Below are positions 38,160-50,749 of a DNA stretch of 64,000 bases, one piece after another. Origin of the DNA: Cryptomeria japonica (taxonomy: Eukaryota; Streptophyta; Pinopsida; Cupressales; Cupressaceae); assembly GCF_030272615.1 (NCBI RefSeq), contig NC_081415.1, forward strand, positions 377,099,392-377,163,391, given 5' to 3'. Both the position numbers and the translations under genes were made by a program. The notes below the pieces were generated by a model, which was given only the letters and a program-made list of their open reading frames with translations, had not been told where the DNA came from and made no database searches. Position 1 is the stretch's first letter. Each line of letters starts with the position of its first letter.

Positions 38160-39560
38160 AGTGTACATGTGCACATGCAGATATATATATTCAATACCAT
38201 CATGTTAGATCCTACTTCACATCATACTGATTCTAAGCCTAGTGTTCAACCATGTAGCAGTGACCAAAGCTCACGTCGGTCTGCAAGATTTGTTGATGAT
38301 AGGCAATGTCTTTATGCAGAAACTGCAAAGATGTTGCAGTGTGCTTTAGATCACCTAAAGCACATATTGGAAACAATCCATAACCATATAAATAAGGAAA
38401 GGGTTGAGATCATTAGTGATGAGATACATAATAATATGTGAAGACTGTATTCCCCCATTATCAATCGAAAGGTAGAATAAGGGGTTATATGCCTAATAGG
38501 TGCACAAATGTACTTGTGGCACTTTTTATATATCCTAGATGGTTGGCCACTCATCATATGTGGCCCCAAAAGGATGAGTTTCCCCTCTATTTCTGTAAAC
38601 AAGTGTTTGTAGAGTTTCATTTGGGCTATGATGTAATACTATACAGATTTTCTTGCGCATGCTCAGCAAGGGAGAGGGAGGTTTTCAGATAAGCTTAGAC
38701 AACTTGATGCACCATAACCCACTAATAAGTGGACATTTGTTGGTCCAAAACTTTTGGTGCTCCCAAAACATTTGGAACTATCACATGTAGCAGATAGTGC
38801 AGCCAATGACACTCAACAACATATTTTTTCTAGTATTGCTACTATAGCGACACAGGTTGACCAAATGACATCGGATCATGTGGGCAGATATTTGCTATGT
38901 TCTCATACTAGAATTTCTCCAGTTGATGATACATCATAGAGTTACAATCCCTACATTCAAGAAGACATACCATTGTGGATGGATGCTACATGATTGCATG
39001 ATGTAGATCCTTTGTGACAGATGAGTGCATGTCTATCCAGCGATCGTTTGGATGCATATCAAGTTCATGCTATGGAGCATGGGTTCCCTCTTCATGAGGC
39101 ATCAACATATGTTAGACAAGTACTTGGTAGACTGATTCTTGCGTTCTAGGGTGGTGCTATAGACTCTCAACAGGGTGTTGCACATCCTACAACCCCTCCC
39201 TAGCATACAACAGTTGGCCAGGATCCACCTACTCCTTGTGTTCATACATCACTTGATCCCACAACACCTGATACTGGAGTTCAAGGGGTTTACACTAGTC
39301 TATTTATGGAAACAGACCTTGATAGTGATGTTGTAGTGGGCTCCTTGCATGATTCTGACATCAGTAGGATCGGGTGAGCATTACATGCTACAAATGAGGT
39401 ATAAATTTAAAAATCAAATTTAAAAACTATATGATTTCTATATTCTAGAGGTATAATTTTTTAATTAAAATTATAATTTGTGAACTATAGGGAATTATGT
39501 TGGGATCCATGTATGGATATTTGTAGACAACCACTAACCCTATTCATCATGCGACACAGG
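38160..39560 (+). pseudogene. Unrecognised gene-like block with exon-intron features
   Basis: An open frame from ATG 38202 (MLDPTSHH) reads to 38438 and includes SSRRSARFVDDRQCLYAETA. Further open pieces at 38754-38939 (LPKHLELSHVADSAAND) and up to 39380 (DRLDAYQVHAMEHGFPLHEA near 39040-39100) are separated by stops, several of them TAG. Near 39480-39560 a short block is bounded by CTATAG and CAGGTATAA, as an exon would be. A similar acceptor (TTTTCTAGGTCC) occurs at 46163-46174, after the LINE inserted at 39613. The family is not recognised. I infer a decayed multi-exon gene, perhaps of a DNA transposon, with the LINE in an intron. Confidence 0.35.
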
Positions 39561-39899
39561 TATAACTTAAAAATTAAATTTTGTATTTAAGTTCAATTTA
39601 AAGGGAAATATAGGGATATGAGGATGATGTTTTTTGTCTACATTTTTGGTTAGGGTCGAGAGGCCCTAACATTGCTCTTTCTCCTTTACATGTTGTAGTC
39701 AATGGGTGTAGGGGTTCATTCTTGTTGTGGGTGCAGAGTGCATTCTTTTTTTGGGTAGAGGTGAATTGGGTGTGATTTTCGTGTGGGTCGTGGGGTTTTG
39801 GTGATCCTATCTTTTGTGTGGTTGTTTCTTGGTGGTGGACGGGGTCCTTGGTGTTGTGTGGGATCTTGGTTTTGGGTCTCTCGTGTTTGCTCCTTTGTT

Positions 39900-42800
39900 C
39901 GTGTTTTAGTCTCATATCAAAATGGTTAGATCTCATGCTCCCTATTTCCCTTGGATCTTGGTTGGGGATTTTAATGCAATCCTTAGTATGGAGGAGAAGA
40001 GGGGTGGAATTGTTAGGCTTGATCTGTCCTTGCAAATTCTGAGTGAGAACATTGATGCTTTGAATCTAGTGGATGTAAAGCCTGCTAGTGATCTATTCAC
40101 CTAGAATAATAGAAGGACGGGTATGGAGGCTTTTTTTGAGAGGCTAGATAGGTTTCTCGTGTCAAATTACTAGGTAGGTGATAGTTAAATTACTAGTTCT
40201 GAGATTTTAGATTGGAGAGGCTTTGATCATTAGCTCGTCAAGCTTTTTGCAGTCATGTTTGGGTCTTCAAAAAATCCCCCATTTAAGTTCCAATTGATGT
40301 GGCTTTGGGACTTCTCTTTACATGAGTTGATTGTAGAGTGGTGGATTCAGGGGAAACCTACCTTTCGGCTAGCAATGTTTTCTTTCACAAAACATCTATA
40401 GTTTGTGAAGTACGCAATGGAATAGGCAATGTTTTGGGAATGTCTTTTCAGGCAAGGCTACTTCCCAATCTCGATCGAATGAAATCACAAGGCTTATTCA
40501 AGATCAGGGCCTCATTGAGGAAAAATTTTGTTTAGAGGCTTAAGCGGTTAAGGATTTAGAGGAGTGGTATCTCCGAGAGGAAATCTTTTGGAAGCAGATG
40601 TCTCGAGTAGATTGGCTATAGGAGGGAGATAGCAATACTGCTTTCTTTCACAATTTTGTCAAGGATAGAAGACAAGTAAATCATATTGCTTCTCTTAGGG
40701 TTGCAAATGGAGACCTTTTATCTTCTAATAGGCATATTTCTTGTGAGGCGGATCACTATTTTTCTACTTTGTTTACTAAGGATTCTCTTGCTGTTGATGA
40801 GGAGGAGCATCTCATTTTAGGTTGTATTCCTTCTTTGGTCTCGAATGAGATTAATCAGATTTTAATAAAACCTAACACCTTGGATGAGTTGGAAAGGATA
40901 GTGTTTTAGTTGAAGAAGGGTAAATCCCTGGGACCTGACGGTTTTCCCTCAAAAAAATTTCAGGAATATTGGGAAATTGTCAAGCTAGATCTATTGGAGG
41001 TGGTTATAGAATCTCAAAAAAACAAACAGATGTTGAAGGTCATGAATGCTACCTTCCTTACTTTGATCCCAAAAAGAGGTGATGCAGACTCTTTGGATCT
41101 TTTTAGGCCTATTGCTTTATGTAATGTTGTTTATTAAATGATCACCAAATTGATTGTTGAGAGACTTAAGGCCATGTTCATTAAGCTTGATATGGCAAAG
41201 GCATATGATCGTGTTAAGTGGGCATTTCTGGCAAAAAATTCTTGGTGCTTTCAATTTTTGCCAAGAGTGGGTTCAGTGGGTTATGACTTGTATTACTTCA
41301 GCTTCCTTCTTAGTTCTCATTAATGGGGAACCATTTGATTTATTTGGATCCTCATGGGGACTGCGTCAAGGTGACCCCCTTTCTCCTTACCTTTTCATTT
41401 TGATGGCTAAAGGTTTGGGGTGATTTATCTCTTCTCAGGTAAGTCATGGAATTATTGAGGGTTGGAGTTGGGGAAATAGAATTCCTCCTCACTCACATTT
41501 GCAGTTTGTAGATGATACTACCTTGATGGGCCTGGCTAAAGTTAAGGAGGTTGTGAGTTTTAGATTGACCTTGGACATATATTTGGCTACTTTGGGACAG
41601 AGGATTTATGAAGATAAATCATTTATTTACTTCTTTAACACTCCTAAGCTGATACAAAAAAGGATTGCAAGAATTCTCAAATCCAGGTTGGTTCTCTCCC
41701 CTTCATTTACCTTGGCATTCCTATTGTCATTGGTTCAATCCCTAAGGGGTTTTGGCAATCTTAGATAGATTTCATAAAAGAATATCCCATTGGACTCACC
41801 GATGGCTTTTTGTGGCCAGACGCATTACTCTTATTAAGTCAATGATCCAGGCTCTTCCTCTATATAGAATTTTTGTGCAAGTTGCTCCTTCTTGTTTTAT
41901 TCAGGAGTTTGATGCTTTTTCCTACCAATTCTTATGGGTTGGCAATTTGGGAATGAGGAAATGGAGCTTGGTTAAGTGGAATTCATTTTGTAGACCGAAG
42001 TAGGTTGGGGGCTTGGGTCTTCATTGGACTTCTCTTAATGGTCAATCTTTGGCAGGTAAATTGTATTGGAGATGGAGTTGTTGCTAGGATCAATATTGGG
42101 CCAAGATTCTTAATCTAAAGTATTTGCATGGGGTTGCAAGTAGTGATATGCCTCGGTGTGATATTGAAGGGAATGGATCCATGATTTGGAACACTCTTAA
42201 AAGAGGGGCATGCCTTATTAAGAAAGGTCTATTCTAGATTTGCAATAAAGTTTATGAAGCCCTTTTTTGGTTGGATTCATGGGATGGGTTCCCTCCTATT
42301 TTGACTACTAATCCCCATCTGAGATATTTATGTGATATTTTTATGACAACTGGATGGAATAAAGTGCAAGAGTATAAGATTTAGGAGTGGCATGGCCAAG
42401 TTAAATCAACTAGATAGAAGGGGCCAAAGGAATGGCCCCTAGGAGGATCTATTGAGGATAGGCGGGATTTGTATAGTATCTTGGTAGGTAGAGCTTGTAG
42501 CTCGCTAGAAGTGAGGGATTGCCTTGCTTGGGGCTCAAACCCCAAGGGGAAATACATTGTCACCTTGCGATATCAGGAACTTGATAAACAAATTTATGGG
42601 TGGGCAAATATCTCATGGTGGAAGAAGGTGTGGAATATATTTGCATGGCCTAAATTTAACTTCTTCTCATGGTTGGTTGCTTGGTGTCGGTGTCTCAGAT
42701 GAGATAATTTGAGACGGAGAGGTTTTCTTGGACCCTCAATGTTTTTTTTATGTCGACAAGGTGAGGAAAGCCCTTCTCATCTTTTCTTTGAGTGCCCTTA

Positions 42801-43210
42801 ATCTAGGGAAATATGGCATTGTTGGTGGGCAATCTGGAAAAAGACTTGCTTTCATGTTTCCTCTTTGCTTGAGTTCTGGGACCGGGTGGGGGTTGCTCCT
42901 ATCAAAGCCTTATTTCTTCAAATTGCTTGGGACATAGGTCCTTCTTTCATTTTATGGTATATCTAGCTAGAAAGGAATAGAAGGATATTTCAAGGGAAAG
43001 GAATGTTAAGTCATCAACTAAGGATGTGTATAATGAGTAGCTAGCAGGAAACTATCATGTCCAATTGTGAAATGTCTGGCCCTGTTGATGATAGTGATCA
43101 GGCGGTTATCCAAAGGTTGGGTTTGGCTAGATGTCAGGGTAGGACCCTCCCTCATAGGAATGGCTTGCATAACAGGAAGAAGGTTAAACGGGATGGGTTT
43201 TGGATGACAC
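39900..43210 (+). pseudogene. LINE ORF2: endonuclease, reverse transcriptase and zinc-finger region (broken)
   Basis: The endonuclease motif PWILVGDFNAIL lies at about 39950-39985. RT blocks follow: KKGKSLGPDGFP (40912-40947), LTLIPKRGDADSLDLFRPIALCN (about 41058-41128), LDMAKAYDRVKW (41188-41223), GLRQGDPLSPYLFIL (about 41359-41403) and the catalytic FVDD at 41505-41516. A zinc-finger/thumb region (WKKVWNIFAWPKFNFFSWL near 42620-42675, ESPSHLFFECP near 42770) ends the part before the solo LTR. The domains are spread over all three frames with many stops. The order is that of plant L1 ORF2, an endonuclease plus RT that copies its RNA into the genome. Confidence 0.9.
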
Positions 43211-43426
43211 TGTAATGTCCCCTACTAGGTTTAGTCTTGTTTTAACCATAATTAATCCATATCAATGTACTTATGATTAAAACCAAATTGATTAGGAGAC
43301 AAAACTATTTTAAACATTACATTTTTTTAAGAGACTGATAGTCATAACAGAGAAACATAACCTTCTAGTTGATATCAAATTGATAATTTCATCTGATTTA
43401 TAATCTTATATTTACTTACTCATTCA

Positions 43427-43431
<5 letters not shown>

Positions 43432-43500
<69 letters not shown>
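43432..43500. repeat. TA dinucleotide microsatellite
   Basis: About 34 TA repeats run directly into the palindrome that begins at 43501. Confidence 0.95.
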
Positions 43501-43505
<5 letters not shown>

Positions 43506-43612
43506 TGTTAATTGAAAATAAATAACAAATAATAAATATACTTATATAAATATATATATATATTTATATAAGTATATTTATTATTTGTTATTTATTTTCA
43601 ATTAACATTAAT
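43501..43612. repeat. Perfect 112-bp palindrome
   Basis: The two 56-bp arms are exact reverse complements with no loop (outer edges ATTAATGTTAATTG and CAATTAACATTAAT). The flanking AT repeats extend the symmetry. It could extrude as a cruciform or form a long hairpin. No TIR or target duplication of a known element was recognised around it. Confidence 0.95.
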
Positions 43613-45478
43613 ATATATATTCAACTAGAGAACATCCCTTATAAAATATTATAATAATTACAACCATTATATTATTCTCCATAATTATATTATTACTTAT
43701 TTTAAATAGTATTGTAATATACATTGTAATTCAGAGCAGTTCTTATAAACTATGATAATAATTATAATATTATTATTATTATAATTATATTATTATTTTT
43801 ATCTAAATTTATACCATTATTAATTCTGCGTAAGAATGTTATGGGATTTCATATATTAACATTCATATTAGGTTATGTTAGCAGTGTTAATATTAACAAA
43901 GTCAGATTTATTATTAGTGTTAATTATATTCTTAATACCAAGCAGAATTAACAGTCCCATATATTCATACTTTACCAGTCCGTATAGCTGGTGCATTAAT
44001 AGTATTATATTTTATTAATAGTATGATATTATGTTAACAGCATCATAATGTCCTTCAGTTGAATTGATGTTAAGCAGTCTTATTACTTATCGTTATTTAT
44101 AACCATTGCTTCCTTCATCAATCAAAACGTTAACATCATTATATATCCTATTTCTAACTGTGATAATCTTTTTGTCCTCTAAAGGAGTCAACAAATCCGT
44201 GTCGTGAATTACCTTAAGGTTTGTTGTTAGCTGGCATACGTTGTAACTCCTATTACTTATATTGCCCGTGTTGTTGGTCAACTATCATATGACTATGTAA
44301 GTCGGCTTCAAAATTCATCTGATCAATGTTGTTAAGGCTTTTGTAGCAGTGTTGATTTCACGCTTTGTTTTATTGATGTTTCTTCAAGTATATATTATTC
44401 TCCTTATGATAAATTCACACCCTTCATAATGATCGATTCCCCTTTTTTTTTTTAATCCCTCTCTTATACCGTCCAAGAGAGGTATTTGTTCCTTTACAAG
44501 ACATACCTCTTCAAAAACTCTTCATTACACCTCTCTTTCGATAATTAGAGATCGTTGTCTTATGGGTTTCATAATGCATCCCTCCGCATAGTGTTTGGTT
44601 GCCATTTCCCTAACATATACGAATAGCATAGATCACCCCCTTTTTGGATAGTCTACAATGGTTATAGTCCTTTTAAAACTTATTATCCATTTCTTAATCA
44701 TCTCCTCATATAATTGGTTCGCTGCCTATTACTAATTACTATGCTAGGAGTATTTTAAGAACAATAGTAGAATTATGAAATGTAAACAATAATATTATTA
44801 ATAATATAATATTATAACATTGTTTAATAATAATATTTTTATTAATATGTAATGCTTATAATGATAATATTGTTTTGCTCTATTTGAATATTTTTAGAAT
44901 ATTATTATTAATGAATACTAATTAAATAATGATATCTAATAAATAAACAACTATTTAATAATTTCAATTAATCTTTCATTAATAAATATTAAATTAATAA
45001 TAATTATTTAATTCAGGTTTTATATTCGCTCTTCTTAAGTGTGGTTTAAGGAGAGCTTAAATAATTTATATTGTATATCGGTTCTATTAATGGCATTGTA
45101 TTAATACGATATTATTCCAAATAATACTTATAATGTATTTTGACAATTCATGTTTATATTTTACATTTATTAAATAACACGTTATATGGTAAGTGTAATA
45201 TATTCAATATATCTATTTTATGTTTTAATAGTATTTTATGGTAAAACTTCTTTAATAGTTAATATAATATTAATAATTGAAATATGAACGTTACATTAAA
45301 ATAAAACAATAATAATAAATAATAATCATAACAAATAATAAACATTAATAATCATATATTAGAGGAAAATCGTGAAGTCTCATAAATGAGATGATTTTCC
45401 AATATCATTAAATGTTAATTAATAAATGTTTTAATTATCGTATTTATTTAATCCAATGTCCAAAGAGGGGTTATGACA

Positions 45479-46000
45479 GTCCGCCATCTTCGGGGATTTT
45501 TAAGATGAACACTAATGGTTCTCCATCTGTAAATCCGGAACATGCTGGAATAGGGGAAGTTGGAAAAGATACCAATGGTGTGGTGCAGTTCTTCTTCTCT
45601 TTTTACAAGGGACATCAGACTAATAATTTTATGGAGGCCATGGATATTCTTTATGCTTTGGAGAAGGGTTATTCCTTAGGGTGGAAAAAATTATTCTTAA
45701 GTCTGATTCTCAAATCATTATGGATATGTTATCTAGCAAACAGCTCGAGGGGGTTGGTTGGCATTTGGCTCTTACTGCATGAATTTTTTTTGAGTTATGT
45801 GGTTCTTTGGATTCTGTCATCTTCTGTCATGTTCCTCGAGAATGGAATAAGGTGGCAAACTGCTTAGCTCGATGGGTTTCAAATAAGATTGGTCAGTGGG
45901 AGGTGGAGGATTGGAATCAATTGCCCTTGGATAAGACTAGGGCCCTTGAGAATTTACTCAAGGAAGATATGTGCAGACATATGGGTAGGTGGGGTGAGAC
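45479..46000 (+). pseudogene. LINE RNase H domain (C-terminal part of ORF2, broken)
   Basis: After the solo LTR the frame reads PPSSGIFKMNTNGS, then HAGIGEVGKDTNGVVQFF, NNFMEAMDILYALEKGYSLG and, in another frame, FCHVPREWNKVANCLARW near 45825-45880. This is the RNase H found at the end of many plant L1 ORF2 proteins. The first catalytic aspartate (usually NTDGS) is N here. One or more frameshifts lie near 45690 and 45800. Confidence 0.85.
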
Positions 46001-46125
46001 TTGATTTTGGTGTGTGTGGGTGTTAGCTCTATTTGGTTTCCTTGACTAATTGATTTGTAATGGTTTCTCTTGATTACTAAATTTTACCCCTTTGGTTTTG
46101 CAAAAAGAAATTAAAGGGAAATATA

Positions 46126-47692
46126 TATATATATATATTGATTTTAATTAATTAAATTTTTAAAATTTTCTAGGTCCAAGTTATTTATCTAACAAGATTT
46201 GTACATTGTAGATTGACACATGATCATTCCTGAGCTCTTCATCTCATAGACGTTCTAGACTACAATTACATGGTGGAGATGTTAGAGAGCACGTACATGT
46301 TTATCTCTAGACCATGTATGTAATATGTTCTTAATCTAGGTTCAATTAAATTAAACACCTTGAATGATATAAATTATTTAATTAATAATATTTTTACCAT
46401 GTATATTCTTAAATTTATATGTATGAATATTTGTAATGTATGTACATGTGTACACTCCATTGCGGGCAGGATTAGGACATGGTTCAGAACAGGGCCCCGA
46501 CTGACCCATTATACATTCAATATTTGACACATATGTGCATGTGCATGTACATTTTCTAGAGATATTACAGACATATTTTATATATATAGATTTATTTTTA
46601 TTTTCTAGACATTTTCTGGACATCTATATTTTAGAACATACATACATGAGTAGATCTACATTTTATTATATATTATATAGAACTACTATTTTGGCTTTAC
46701 TAGATCTTACATTTCATTAAGATTTATATTGTTTGGTTTTGTGAACAACTCAAGATAATTTTATTTGTGTTTCATGTGGAACCTTGAAATGTTAGATACA
46801 TATATAAATTAAATAGATTGATCATGTTAGATAGTTAAATGTTATATATATATATATAGATCAAGATTTCATAACTTTCTAAATCTAGATCGCAAAGTTA
46901 TTCGATCTCAAGTTCTTCACCCAAAAATTTAATCAAATTTCAACACATTGATCTTTCGATTCTATGTAAGTATAATAGATTCTTAGATAAATGGACTACT
47001 AAACAAAAATAACCTTAAAGTACCAAAATAACCTAAAACTAATTTATTATTTATCAATCTAAATTATAAAACTAACCTACATTTTAATGTAAAACTTCAA
47101 CAAAAGGATAGATTAAAAGTATGATTTATTTAAAGAATATCCATAATTAAATGTTTGCACAGATCTCTCAAATTTAAGAAAGTTCAAAACAACTAAAAAT
47201 GTTTCTATTAGAGATAGCATATATATATTTGTTTTATGTGCCTAAAAGTACCTCTACAAGAGAGGGAGGGAATAGATCCTAAACTAGTGTTTCAGCTCAA
47301 AATTTATAAGTTTCACTTATTTCCAAGATACTTAGGCCCCAAAATGAAATTACAAGTTCTCTATTATATGGTCCTATTAAGAAAACAATGACAGTTAAAA
47401 AAATCTCAAATTGAAGAGTGACCATTTAAATTATATCATAGATTGCGAGTAGTAATTTTTACTAAAGCTGTAAATTGGCTAAATAACATACCCCTTAAGA
47501 CCATGCATATAAATGAATCCATACATGTATACATACATAAAGATGATTTATAGGTGATTCACACATGCACTATGATCTAGGTGTAACTGTGTACATGCAC
47601 TATGACCCCATTGCATAAATCCCCTTAAGACCCCTTAAATCCCCTTAAGACCCTTTAAATCTACATATAAATCAATCCATACATGTAAATAT
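46126..47692. other. AT-rich region between the two LINEs
   Basis: No supported gene. A splice-acceptor-like TTTTCTAG lies at 46163-46170. TA-type microsatellites occur near 46121-46138 and 46843-46858. From about 47480 to 47692 there are satellite-like CCCCTTAAGACC motifs and ACATGCACTATGA motifs, repeated after the second LINE at 51336-51440. Confidence 0.5.
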
Positions 47693-47710
47693 AAATGAAT
47701 ATATACACGG

Positions 47711-48868
47711 TTAGATTGTATCAATTTTTGCATCTCCACAGTGAGTTTTTGTGTATTAGTGAATGGTGCGGTGTGTGGTTTCTTTAAAGCCTCCAATGGA
47801 TTGAGGCAAGGGGATCCACTGTCCCTGGCCCTCTTCGTTCTCATGGTAGAAGTCCTGAGCAATTTAATCAAAGTCAAGCAATCTGGTGGTTATTGGAAAG
47901 GTGTACAAGTTCACAGACTGATAGAGCCCATTACTCATTCTCAATTTGTGGATGACACTATCTTGTTTGGCGAAGCAACAATGAAAGAAGCCAAAGGAAT
48001 TAAAGAAGTATTGGATGAATACTCGAAGATGTTGGGTCAAGTAATGAATTTGGAGAAGTCACAGGTTTTCTTTTTTAACACAGAAAGAATGCTACAGAAC
48101 TATATTACACAACTACTTGGCTTAAAATCTGTTGTTCTGCCCCTCAAATATCTTGGGATCAGAATTAACATGGGCTATAGGCAATCACACATTTGGGAGA
48201 ATTTCCTTAACTCTTGCAAGAATAAGTCTAAGCAATGGAAGAATAAATGGCTAACACAAGCTGGAAGGCTTTTAATGATTAAATATGTGTTATCAGCAGT
48301 TCCAATATATAGTATGCAATGCTTTCAAATGCCTAGCTCAGTAGGAGTGAAGCTAGATGGGTTTCTAAAAAAGTTTGTTTGGGATGGGGCCAAGGAGCAT
48401 AGGAAAATACCTTTGATTAATTGGGAAACAATGTGCATGCGGAAAGAGGATGGAGGTGCAGGTTTGAGGAAAATGAGTATGCAGAACCGGGCACTTGGAG
48501 CAAAGCTGTCATGGAAAATGTTCAAAAGCCCCAACAAATTATGGTGCAAGATCTTTTAGAAAAAGTATTTGGACACAGATGATTCTGACAGAATCTTCAC
48601 AATTGCAGATGCAGATAGAGGTTCTCCCACTTGGAATTTCCTGTGGGACAGCAGGGGTATATTAACAAATCTCATTTCTTGGAAGATCGGTAATGGTAAT
48701 AGGGCCAAGTTTTGGCAGGACTCATGGGATGGGGAGTTGCCACTTTCAAAATGCTTTGAAGACCAGGATTGGGTCAACACCGTAGAATCCACTATTGGTA
48801 CGCAAGTCACGAATTATTTTGAGAATACTGAGACTCATGGTTTGAGGACTTGGAAATTGGTAAAATAA
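47711..48868 (+). pseudogene. LINE RT, C-terminal half
   Basis: The frame is open from the truncation point. It contains VSFCVLVNGA, GLRQGDPLSLALFVLM (47796-47843), the catalytic FVDD at 47945-47956 within SQFVDDTILFG, LPLKYLGIRI near 48141-48170 and the thumb region up to LSWKMFKSPNKLWCKIF. A TAG stop at 48557-48559 and the TAA at 48866 interrupt it, and the frame changes before 49042. The earlier RT blocks are missing through 5' truncation. Confidence 0.92.
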
Positions 48869-50103
48869 GCAGTTTGCAATTGTGCCAAAAATTTAAAGAG
48901 TTACTTAACAACAGAGCAATATTAGCTTCAAATGAAGAAGACTGCTTATTCTAGTGTGCAGCAAAGTCAGGGGAATATAGTGTTAAGCTGGGGTATGAAA
49001 TTCAAAGGCATAAGATCCTTAATTTAGATTGGCCCAGTAAGTTGTGTTGGAACAAATGGGTATTGCCGAAAGCAAGGGCATTTCTATGGGTGGCGCTGAA
49101 TGGGAGGATTCTCACTGGTGATAGACTAAAAACAATAGGTATTTATGGGCCAAGCCAATGCGTGTTATGCAACAATGGGGAAGAAACAGCGGATCATCTA
49201 CTCTTCAGCTGCAGGTTTGCCTAGAGGTGTTGGGATTGGTTCCTTGGAATGGTTAGCCTATCTATAGCTAGGAATATAACTCCAAAAGACTTCCTGGTGG
49301 CATGGCCTAGATCGTGTCAGTCAAAATGGGGTATTCTATGGCTGATTGGTCCAGCAATGTTAGTCTGGCATATATGGAAAGAAAGAAATAAATGAATATT
49401 TAAAGAAACGGCCAAGCCAATAGAAATAGTCATGGACAATATCAAGACAAGCATAGAAGAATTCATTGGTGGTAAGTCGCGAAATGTCAGAAAATTTAAA
49501 TTCAATGATTGGGACATGGAAATGGAAAGGAATTGGACCTTTAAGAATGTCCTTTTTCACCATCCCAAGCAAAGAATCAATAGGAAAGAGGTCAGATGGG
49601 AGAAGCCACACAATAATTGGGTAAAACTCAATTTTTATGGGGCAAGCAGAGGCAACCCGGGACAGGTTGGTTTTGGAGCAATCATTCGAAATGAGGAAGG
49701 AAACATGGTGAGTGGTACATATGGTAATATCGATTGTGCTACCTGCAATGAAGCAGAAATAAGAGCCCTCATGACTGGACTTGTTCTTTGTAAAGAGAAA
49801 GGTTTAACCAATGTGCAAATTGAAGGAGACTCGCAGATAATTATAAATGGGGTAACTACGGGTAGACTGCTGAATTGGAAATTAGCTAATCGGTTACCTA
49901 GAATACGGTCCCTATTGCAAGTAATTAAACCATATGAAATTTCACATATACACGGGGAGGGTAATCGAGTGGCAGACTTGCTAGCAAATTTAGGAGTCAA
50001 TTCAAATGCTGCAAAAATGATAGTTGATCCTGAGAAAATAAGTTCAAAAGTCACGGACCTGTGTAGAAAAGACTTATTTAAGCAAAACGACGGAGTGGGA
50101 TGA
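48869..50103 (+). pseudogene. LINE zinc-finger region and RNase H
   Basis: In a new frame the sequence reads WNKWVLPKARAFLWVAL (about 49045-49095) and CVLCNNGEETADHLLFSC (about 49161-49214), the zinc-binding region of plant LINE RTs. A TAG follows at 49222. RNase H occupies 49590-50000: VKLNFYGASRGNPG, CNEAEIRALMTGL, QIEGDSQIIING and HGEGNRVADLLANLG. Three of the four acidic active-site residues are kept. The first, normally D in the N-x-D-G position, is Y here. The last open part, 49432-50103, has 223 codons. A stop at about 49394 separates it from the zinc-finger part. Confidence 0.92.
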
Positions 50104-50119
50104 TGATTTTTATGGTTGA

Positions 50120-50749
50120 AGGATAGAGGAAAACATAATTGCACTGAGAACAGATCATTCCTTGATAGATGTAGTGATGCCGGCCTGGCATAAAGAAGAT
50201 ATAGATGTGATGGAAGGGTTGTTCCTTGCAGATTGTGTAATCTTGATAAGGCTAAAGAATCTTCTGGAGTTCGCAAGCTTTTATAGACCTTTGCATAAGG
50301 CAAATGCAGTGTTAGCAAGGTGCTTAGAAGGGGTCCTCATTTTGTTAGAGTCAGAGCAGAATTGGGGCTTATCCATGGCCTATTTTGGTAACGTTGGATC
50401 CATGAATTGTGAAGAAACATTAGATGTGCAGATACACAGTTTATTTGTCACCAAGGAATATGTATATGATGCGATCAAAGGACTTGTGGGGATCACACTG
50501 AATTTTGAGCGTCACTGGTGTGATGCCATGGTCTATGAAGCTGTGCTCATGCCATTGGTGGACATCATCGAGTGCAGAGAGAGAGCAGTGGAGATTCTGG
50601 GCAGTTTTGTCAAACCAACCAATGGTAACAGCATTGCAGATGTCATCCTCAGTCTGCCAGAAGATGAGTAGATTAGCATACTGAAGACTTATTTTCAACT
50701 GAACTACTTCTTGCCTTTGGACTCCGAAGAAGAAGAGGAGGAGAGTTAA
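50120..50749 (+). CDS. Extra ORF downstream of RNase H inside the LINE, unknown family
   Basis: A frame is open from 50120 to 50671. The first ATG is at 50177 (MPAWHKEDIDVMEG), with an upstream TTG at 50162. It reads on through a single TAG at 50669-50671 to an acidic end, LPLDSEEEEEES, with the stop at 50747-50749. Composition is protein-like: mixed, with hydrophobic helices such as LADCVILIRLKNLLEFASF and LDVQIHSLFVTKEYVYDAI, a single HWCDAMVYEA stretch, and an acidic tail. No zinc finger, RT or nuclease motif is seen and the family is not recognised. It lies inside the LINE target duplications, so it travels with the element. It may be a LINE-specific ORF, a transduced host exon, or chance. 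Confidence 0.5.

Larger units (their letters stand above)
43211..45478. mobile_element. Solo LTR inserted in the LINE
   Basis: It begins TGTAATGTCCCC and ends GGGGTTATGACA, an LTR-like pair of ends shared in style with 51834-53896 and with the chromovirus LTR. It separates the LINE zinc-finger region from its RNase H. No clear 5-bp target duplication was found (flanks GACAC and GTCCG), so the exact edges are less certain. It is AT-rich and contains a TA microsatellite and a perfect palindrome near its left side. No coding sequence is supported. Confidence 0.75.
39613..46110 (+). mobile_element. L1-type LINE, 5'-truncated, with 15-bp target duplications and an inserted solo LTR
   Basis: TTAAAGGGAAATATA flanks the element at 39598-39612 and 46111-46125. 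Inside are, in order, endonuclease, RT, zinc-finger and RNase H domains on the + strand, and the 3' end is A-rich (TTTTGCAAAAAGAAA). The 5' end is missing: the sequence begins shortly before the endonuclease core. Without the solo LTR at 43211-45478 the copy is about 4.2 kb. Many stops and frameshifts show that it is old. Confidence 0.9.

Noticed and set aside
49635-50318. Long - strand ORF of 227 codons
   Set aside because: It lies antisense to the LINE RNase H and the extra ORF, which have recognisable motifs and composition. It has no motif of its own.
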